DNA from: Lentzea sp. NEAU-D7 | GTDB taxonomy: Bacteria > Actinomycetota > Actinomycetes > Mycobacteriales > Pseudonocardiaceae | Direction of reading: 5' to 3' | DNA length: 64,000 nucleotides | NCBI RefSeq assembly: GCF_026242055.1 | Contig: NZ_JAPJDL010000002.1 | Coordinates: 496,001-560,000 of the forward strand | Shown: piece after piece, positions 59,288 through 64,000 of the stretch | How the letters are laid out: each line of letters begins with the position of its first letter | Numbering within the stretch: position 1 is the stretch's first letter | The notes under the pieces: model-generated | Database searches by the model: none | Told to the model about the DNA's origin: nothing | The model's input: only the letters and a program-made list of their open reading frames with translations | Translations under genes and position numbers: made by a program

Positions 59288-60583
59288 GTGCCCGCACGCG
59301 TGAAGATCATGTGCTGGCTCCTCGGCCTGATGACGCTCGTCCTCGCGACCGTCGTGGTCGTGGTGTGGCGCCTGCTGCTCGTCGACGTCGACGACCGCGT
59401 CAACCGCGCCCTGGAGCAGGAGACCACCGAGTTCGGCGCCTACGCGGAGAACCACGCCGGTGACGCCGGCACCGTCGCCGACGCCCACCTGCGCCTGCAG
59501 TACCCCGACGAGCACGAGGTCCACCTGGCCGTGCTGCCCGGCCACGTGCTGGTGCAGCGCTCCGAGGTGACCTACGCGCTGGAGAAGGACCGCGCCGTGC
59601 TGGACGCGATCACGTCCGCCGGCACGCCGTGGGGCGTCGCGTCCACCCCGGCCGGGCCGTTCCGGTGGGCGAAGGTGCACACGGCCGCGCCGGCGGAGAT
59701 GTGGTTCGTCACCGGCTACTTCGAGGACGGTGTCCGAGCGCCGGTGCACTCGACGGTGCGCGTCCTGGTGCTGGTGTCGCTGGCCGGCCTGCTGATCGCC
59801 GCCCTCATCGCGTGGCTCGTGGCGGGCGTGGTCCTCGCTCCGATCCGCGTGGTCCGCCAGGCCGCCGCCGAGATCACCGAGGCCGACCTCACCCGCCGGA
59901 TCCCGGTGTCGGGCAACGACGACGTGGCGGCGCTGGCGAAGCAGTTCAACTCGATGCTCGACCGCCTCGACCGCTCGTTCCGCCTGCAGCGCCAGTTCCT
60001 CGACGACGCCTCCCACGAACTGCGCACACCGATCACCATCGTCCGCGGCCACCTGGAACTGCTGGGCGACTCGCCGCAGGAGCGCGCCGACGTGGTGCGG
60101 CTGTGCACCGACGAGCTCGACCGCATGGCCCGCCTGGTCGAGGACCTGCTGCTGCTGGTCAAGTCCGAACGCCCGGACTTCCTGCGCCCCGTCACCGTCA
60201 GCCTGCCGGAGCTCACCAGCGACATCGACGCCCACCTCCGCGCCCTCGGCGACCGCCGCTGGGTGCTCGACTCGATCGCGGAAGGCGAGGCCGTGCTGGA
60301 CCCGCAACGCGTGACCCAGGCCGTTCTGCAGCTCGCCTCGAACGCCGTCCGCCACACCACCCCGGGCGCGACCATCCGCTTCGGATCCTCTGTGGACTCC
60401 GTCGTCTCCTTCTGGATCGCCGACTCCGGTCCCGGCGTGAGCGACGAGTCGCTGCTGTTCTCCCGCTCCACCGGCCTCGGCCTGCCGATCGTGAAGGCCA
60501 TCGCCGAAGCCCACGGAGGCGCCGTGCGGGTGAGCTCGGTGGCGGGCGAGGGCGCGACGTTCGTGGTGGAGGTGCCCCGATGA
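59288..60583 (+). CDS. Sensor histidine kinase
   Basis: A 431-residue membrane kinase of the OmpR-partner type. TM1 at about 6-31, an extracellular sensor of about 120 residues (VDDRVNRALEQETTEFGAYAENHAGDAG...), TM2 at about 155-182, HAMP to about 235, HisKA with the phospho-accepting His in FLDDASHELRTPITIV, and HATPase_c with N-box LASNAVRHT, G1 DSGPGV and G2 GLGLPIV. GTG 59288 follows the previous stop by one base, and the TGA overlaps the regulator ATG. The acidic small protein upstream may share the signal. Stimulus unknown; control of a carboxylate transporter suggests a metabolite. Confidence 0.93.
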   Translation: MPARVKIMCWLLGLMTLVLATVVVVVWRLLLVDVDDRVNRALEQETTEFGAYAENHAGDAGTVADAHLRLQYPDEHEVHLAVLPGHVLVQRSEVTYALEKDRAVLDAITSAGTPWGVASTPAGPFRWAKVHTAAPAEMWFVTGYFEDGVRAPVHSTVRVLVLVSLAGLLIAALIAWLVAGVVLAPIRVVRQAAAEITEADLTRRIPVSGNDDVAALAKQFNSMLDRLDRSFRLQRQFLDDASHELRTPITIVRGHLELLGDSPQERADVVRLCTDELDRMARLVEDLLLLVKSERPDFLRPVTVSLPELTSDIDAHLRALGDRRWVLDSIAEGEAVLDPQRVTQAVLQLASNAVRHTTPGATIRFGSSVDSVVSFWIADSGPGVSDESLLFSRSTGLGLPIVKAIAEAHGGAVRVSSVAGEGATFVVEVPR

Positions 60584-61233
60584 CCGGCCGGATCCTCATC
60601 GTCGAGGACGAGGCGCGCATCGCCTCGTTCGTGGAGAAAGGCCTGCGGGCCAACGGCTTCACCACGTCCGTCGTGGCCTCGGGAGCCGACGCGCTGTCGT
60701 GGGCCGCCTCGTTCGACCTGGTGGTGCTGGACCTCGGACTGCCCGACCTCGACGGCTTCTCCGTCCTGCGGTCCCTGCGCGACCAGGGCGTCACCACACC
60801 GGTGATCATCCTGACCGCCCGCGACTCGGTGCACGACACCGTGGCGGGCCTGTCCGGCGGCGCCGACGACTACATGACCAAACCGTTCCGCTTCGAGGAA
60901 CTGCTGGCGCGCGTCCGCCTCCGCCTGCGCCCGCCCGGCGTGCCCGAGGCGACGGTGCTCACCGCCGGCTCGCTGTCGCTCGACCTGCGCACCCGCCAGG
61001 CCGTGCTGCCGTCCGGCCCGGTGGACCTCACCGCGCGCGAGTTCGCCCTGCTGGAGCTGTTCCTGCGGCATCCCGGGCAGGTGCTGGTGCGCGAACAGAT
61101 CCTCTCCCACGTCTGGGGCTACGACTTCGACCCCGGGTCCAACGTGGTCGACGTGTACGTGCGCTCGTTGCGGCGCAAGATCGGCGCGGAGCGGCTGGAG
61201 ACCGTGCGCGGCATGGGGTACCGCCTCAGCTAG
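60580..61233 (+). CDS. OmpR/PhoB-family response regulator
   Basis: A 217-residue regulator. The receiver domain (1-115) has the acidic pocket (VEDEARI), phosphorylated Asp in VVLDLGLPDLDG (about 51), Thr in IILTARD and Lys in MTKPF. The C-terminal winged helix (about 125-217; LTAREFALLELFLRHPGQVLVREQILSHVW, NVVDVYVRSLRRKIG) binds tandem repeats. ATG 60580 overlaps the kinase stop (ATGA). The stop codon's last base begins regulatory element 2, so the transporter promoter sits directly behind. It is the likely binder of both elements. Confidence 0.94.
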   Translation: MTGRILIVEDEARIASFVEKGLRANGFTTSVVASGADALSWAASFDLVVLDLGLPDLDGFSVLRSLRDQGVTTPVIILTARDSVHDTVAGLSGGADDYMTKPFRFEELLARVRLRLRPPGVPEATVLTAGSLSLDLRTRQAVLPSGPVDLTAREFALLELFLRHPGQVLVREQILSHVWGYDFDPGSNVVDVYVRSLRRKIGAERLETVRGMGYRLS

Positions 61234-61260
61234 ATGAAGAGTCCTTCATCCGGGCCTCAC
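61233..61260 (+). promoter_or_regulatory. Regulatory element 2, before the transporter gene
   Basis: GATGAAGA-GT-CCTTCATC (61233-61250) matches element 1 at 16 of 18 positions and is likewise followed by an 11-bp-spaced CCTCAC (61255-61260). CACGAT (61282-61287) starts 21 bases later, exactly the spacing at element 1, and lies seven bases before the GTG start of the transporter gene. Confidence 0.7.
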
Positions 61261-61294
61261 CTGTGGATCAGGGTGGCCGCGCACGATCGTTCTC

Positions 61295-63139
61295 GTGATG
61301 CTGACGCTGGTGGTCTTCGCGGTGGCGGTGGTGCTGTGGACGTGCACACCGCTGGACGACACGTTCGTCGCCCTCGCCGCCGTCGTGACCCTGCTGCTGT
61401 TCGGAGTCCTGCCCGCCTCGGCCCTGGCGGTGCTGGGAGGCTCGACGACGTGGCTGCTCATCGCCGCGTTCGTGCTGGCCGCGGGCGTCTCGGCGTCCGG
61501 GCTGCCCACGCGCCTGGCGACCTCGCTGGTGGGACGTGCCCGCTCGGTGCGCGGTCTGATGCACCTGACGGCGTTCGCCTTGCTGCTCACGGCGTTCTTC
61601 GTGCCGTCCACCTCGGGCCGTGCCGCCCTGACCCTGCCGGTGTACCGGGCTCTGCGGGTCAACGCGCGGGTGTCGCGGGCGCTCGGGGTGCTGTTCCCGT
61701 CGGTGATCCTGCTGACCGCGGTGGCGACGCTGGTGGGGGCGGGGGCGCACCTGATCACCAGCGCTTTGCTGGAGCAGGCGACGGGGCAGGGGATCGGGTT
61801 CGGGCAGTGGATGCTGCTCGGGCTCCCGCTCGCGGTGGTCAGCGCGCACGTGACGGCCGAAGTGGTGTTGTGGCTGTTCACGAGCCGTGCGGACCGCGCG
61901 GAGCCGCTGGTTGGCGCTGCGGAGCCGTTGACCGGCCATGGGGAGCCGTTGACCGGTCATGCGGAGCCGCTGGCTGACGGTGTGGATTCGTTGGTTGGCG
62001 GTGTGGGGTCGGCTGGCCGTGCGGAATCGTTGGCCGGCCGTGCGGGGGCGTCGACTGGCCACCCGCAGCCGCTGGCTGGCCGTGCCGGGCCGCTCGCTGG
62101 CCACACGCAGCCGCTGGCTGGCCGGATGGAGCCGCTCGCGAGCCACACTCAGCCGTTGAATCGCCACACGCAGCCGTCGGCCAGCCACGCGCAACTGTTG
62201 ACTGGCCATGCGGAACCGTTGGCTGGCCGCACCCAGCCGCTGGCTGACCGAGTGGAACCGTTGGCTGACCGCACCCCGCCGCTGGCTGACCGAGTGGAAC
62301 CGTTGGCTGGCCGCACCCCGCCGCTGACTGGCCGAGTGGAGCCGCTGGCCGACCACACTCAGCCGTTGAACCGCCGCACCCAGCCGCTGACTGGCCGCGC
62401 GAAGCCGCTGACCGGCCACACGCAGCCCCTGAACGTGAGCCACGAGCCCACAGCCGCCCTCGCAGCGCGGAGCGAGGGTCCCCTCCCAGGGGACCCCTGT
62501 TCTGATTCTCCCAGACAGCACCGACAGTTTTCGGCGCTCACCAGGCCCGAGATCACCTCCCTGGTCATCGTCGGCGTCGTCTCGGCGGGGTGGCTGACCG
62601 AGTCCTGGCACCACGTCCCGCCCGAGGTCACCGCCCTCGCCGGCGCCGTCGCCATCACCGCGCCGCGCCTCGGCACCACGACGCTCAAAGCCGCGTTCGC
62701 CGAGATCCCGTGGTCGCTCCTGCTCTTCATGGCCGCCACCACGATGCTCGGCTCGGCCCTGGTCAGCTCCGGCGCGGCGCACACCGTCGCCACCCTCATC
62801 AACCCGGCCCACCTGCTGCCGACCGTGATCGTGGTGAGCCTCCTCGCGCACCTCGTCATCCAGTCCCGCTCGGCCCGCTCCTCGGTCCTGGTCCCGATCG
62901 TCATCCCGCTCGCCGCGGCCGCGGGCATGAACCCCGCCGCGCTGGCATTCATCTCCACCGCGGCCGCCGGCTTCTGCCACACCACCACGGCGTCCGCGAA
63001 ACCGGTCGCCCTCTTCGCCGACGCCTACAGCCAGCGGGACCTGCTCAAGCTCTCGGCGGTCCTGGCGCCGATCACCGGCGCGCTCGTCCTCGCGTGCGCC
63101 GTTCTCCTCTGGCCGCATCTCGGCCTGCCACTGAAATGA
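61295..63139 (+). CDS. SLC13/DASS-type transporter with a 26-unit heptapeptide repeat in its central loop
   Basis: A 614-residue membrane protein of the divalent anion/sodium symporter superfamily. The N-terminal half (1-195) has about six spans and a VPSTSGRAALTLP hairpin resembling the SNT substrate motif. The C-terminal half (430-614) has the matching QSRSARSSVLVPIVIP hairpin and TAAAGFCHTTTASAKPVALF. Between them lie residues 201-381, 26 tandem units of consensus (H/R)xxPL(A/T)G, then a 45-residue linker. Without the repeats it would be 433 residues, a normal family length. GTG start, leaderless. The glycerate kinase starts nine bases after its stop, suggesting glycerate or a similar carboxylate as substrate. 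Confidence 0.8.
   Translation: MMLTLVVFAVAVVLWTCTPLDDTFVALAAVVTLLLFGVLPASALAVLGGSTTWLLIAAFVLAAGVSASGLPTRLATSLVGRARSVRGLMHLTAFALLLTAFFVPSTSGRAALTLPVYRALRVNARVSRALGVLFPSVILLTAVATLVGAGAHLITSALLEQATGQGIGFGQWMLLGLPLAVVSAHVTAEVVLWLFTSRADRAEPLVGAAEPLTGHGEPLTGHAEPLADGVDSLVGGVGSAGRAESLAGRAGASTGHPQPLAGRAGPLAGHTQPLAGRMEPLASHTQPLNRHTQPSASHAQLLTGHAEPLAGRTQPLADRVEPLADRTPPLADRVEPLAGRTPPLTGRVEPLADHTQPLNRRTQPLTGRAKPLTGHTQPLNVSHEPTAALAARSEGPLPGDPCSDSPRQHRQFSALTRPEITSLVIVGVVSAGWLTESWHHVPPEVTALAGAVAITAPRLGTTTLKAAFAEIPWSLLLFMAATTMLGSALVSSGAAHTVATLINPAHLLPTVIVVSLLAHLVIQSRSARSSVLVPIVIPLAAAAGMNPAALAFISTAAAGFCHTTTASAKPVALFADAYSQRDLLKLSAVLAPITGALVLACAVLLWPHLGLPLK
61895..62437 (+). repeat. In-frame 21-bp minisatellite, 26 units
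   Basis: Twenty-five units of 21 bases and one of 18 (unit 6), in frame within the transporter gene. Typical units read RTQPLAD, RVEPLAG, HTQPLNR and HAEPLTG. Units 17-22 (62228-62353) form three near-identical copies of a 42-base dimer, a sign of recent expansion; units 4-8 are the most diverged. All six frames stay open through the array, so long opposite-strand frames here are artefacts. Confidence 0.92.
62476..62496. repeat. Perfect hairpin just after the minisatellite, inside the gene
   Basis: GGGTCCCCT (62476-62484), CCC, AGGGGACCC (62488-62496): a 9-bp perfect stem with a three-base loop. The following 35 bases (TGTTCTGATTCTCCCAGAC...) differ in character from the surrounding GC-rich coding sequence. 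It may be a small palindromic (REP/MITE-like) insertion captured in the linker. Confidence 0.5.
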
Positions 63140-63147
63140 GGTCACCG

Positions 63148-64000
63148 ATGCGTTTCCTGGTCGCTCCCAGCGGTTTCAAGGAGTCTTTGGACGCGTGCGA
63201 CGTCGCCGATGCGATCGCACGGGGCATCTACCGCGTGGTGCCCGGCGCCATCGTGGACAAGGCACCGCTCGTCGACGGCGGCGAGGGCTCGGCCCGGGCG
63301 CTCGCCGAAGCCACGAACGGCGCGCTCGTCCCCGCGCTCGTCACCGGACCGGTCGGCGAGCAGATCCCGTCCCACTTCGCGCTGCTCGGCGGCCCCGGCC
63401 CGCGCACGGCGGTGGTCGAGATGGCCGCGGCGGCAGGACTGAGGCTCGTCCCGAAGGACCACCGCGACCCGGCGACCACCACCACGTACGGCGTCGGTGA
63501 GCTGATCCGCGCAGCCCTGGACCTCGGCGTCGACCGCATTCTGGTCGGGTGCGGCGACTCCGGCACGTCGGACGGCGGCGCGGGCGCGCTGCAGGCGCTG
63601 GGGGCCCGCATCACCGACGCGCACGGCCGCGAGATCGGACGCGGGGGAGCGGCCCTGGCCGGCGCCGCCGCACTCGATCTGTCCGAAGTGGACCCCAGGC
63701 TCGACAAGGCCGAGATCACCGTGGCCTGCAACCAGCACAACGTCCTGTGCGGCGACCGGGGCGTGGCGAGGGTGTTCGGCCCGCAGAAGGGCGCGGCCCC
63801 GGCACAGGTCGAACTGCTCAGCGACGCCTTGGACAACTGGGCCGACCTGCTCGGTCCCGGCGTCCGCACCATGCCGGGCGGGGGCGCGTCCGGCGGGCTC
63901 GGCGCCGGCCTGCACGCGCTGGGCGCCACCCTGCTGCCGCGCTTCGACGTCGTCCTCGAGCACTCCGACCTCGACGCCCGCCTGCCGGAGGCCGACCTGG
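63148..64000 (+). CDS. Glycerate kinase (GlxK/GarK family), partial at window end
   Basis: The first 284 codons of a glycerate 2-kinase, running off the window. Family signatures: VAPSGFKESLDACDVADAIARGI at the start, APLVDGGEGSARAL (about 39-52), VGCGDSGTSDGGAGALQALGA (about 132-152), and VACNQHNVLCG with MPGGGASGGLGAGLHALGA. Family members are about 370-380 residues, so roughly a quarter is missing. ATG 63148 is eight bases after the transporter stop, with GAGG at 63138-63141. It phosphorylates glycerate for entry into glycolysis or the serine pathway. It is probably co-transcribed with the transporter under the two-component system. Confidence 0.92.
   Translation, partial: MRFLVAPSGFKESLDACDVADAIARGIYRVVPGAIVDKAPLVDGGEGSARALAEATNGALVPALVTGPVGEQIPSHFALLGGPGPRTAVVEMAAAAGLRLVPKDHRDPATTTTYGVGELIRAALDLGVDRILVGCGDSGTSDGGAGALQALGARITDAHGREIGRGGAALAGAAALDLSEVDPRLDKAEITVACNQHNVLCGDRGVARVFGPQKGAAPAQVELLSDALDNWADLLGPGVRTMPGGGASGGLGAGLHALGATLLPRFDVVLEHSDLDARLPEADL

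Noticed and set aside
61895..62437. CRISPR array
   Set aside because: Units are contiguous 21-mers without unique spacers, in frame with a protein, and no cas genes are present.
61268..63145. 625-residue minus-strand frame across the heptad repeats (QRLRVAS-like units)
   Set aside because: A 21-base repeat keeps every frame open; flanking parts of this frame are noise, while the plus strand gives a transporter.
1..64000. tRNA, rRNA, riboswitch, phage or IS genes
   Set aside because: I saw no clover-leaf-like or rRNA sequence, no transposase or integrase motif and no convincing riboswitch leader; a covariance-model search would be decisive.

Overview
This is GC-rich actinobacterial chromosome, most likely from the order Pseudonocardiales (Lentzea/Saccharothrix/Amycolatopsis type). 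The evidence is the codon use, the pafB-pafC-tatA-tatC-helY gene order, a Ku (NHEJ) gene, SARP/AfsR-type regulation, several secreted multi-domain carbohydrate-active enzymes, and many genes that look leaderless (a -10-like hexamer with A at position 2 and T at position 6, 6-8 bases before the start codon). I see no rRNA, tRNA, CRISPR array, prophage or insertion sequence. No gap between genes exceeds 300 bases.

Layout. 1-13235 is a conserved housekeeping block: end of pafB, pafC, a small membrane protein, tatA, tatC, a lipid-kinase-like gene, htpG, helY, a DUF4333 membrane protein, an Eis-type acetyltransferase, a 5'-3' exonuclease, an Xaa-Pro peptidase and an Lrp regulator. It follows the Mycobacterium tuberculosis Rv2097c-Rv2089c order as I remember it, with the kinase, htpG and eis-like genes added. 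13285-16918 is a three-gene ABC transporter (two ATPases, one large FtsX-like permease). 16958-18528 holds a VOC protein and an XRE regulator. 18564-23461 is a tightly overlapping hydroxyproline catabolic operon (2-epimerase, deaminase, three-subunit D-hydroxyproline dehydrogenase) with an XRE-cupin regulator and a candidate operator. 23492-24773 has a TerB-like protein and a SLATT/DUF4231 membrane protein.

24971-36638 is rich in secreted proteins: an alpha-L-fucosidase with carbohydrate-binding modules, a secreted unknown protein, a CBM2-GH18 chitinase behind a DasR-like box, and a RICIN/beta-helix protein. Small cytoplasmic genes lie between them. 36602-42766 carries alditol oxidase, an O-methyltransferase, a siderophore-interacting protein, and a short UvrA (drug-resistance type) divergent from its TetR regulator across a clear operator. 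42813-48437 has a secreted hydrolase with a compact paralogue in front of it, a PQQ propeller protein and an AfsR-like regulator. 48496-53433 contains epoxide hydrolase/YafY regulator (divergent, shared operator), PP2C phosphatase, Ku, metallophosphoesterase and a lipase-like protein. 52657-58855 forms a second glycan operon: GH97, a Tat-exported discoidin protein, and the lipase.

58949-64000 is the most unusual part. A small acidic-tailed membrane protein, a sensor kinase and a response regulator are followed by a SLC13/DASS-type transporter and a glycerate kinase. The same 28-base regulatory element precedes both transcription units, each time exactly 21 bases before a -10-like hexamer, so the two-component system probably controls itself and the transporter/kinase operon. 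The transporter's central loop contains 26 tandem 7-residue (21-bp) repeats, followed by a perfect DNA hairpin. I consider this repeat-bearing, two-component-controlled transporter the best candidate for something undescribed in the window.
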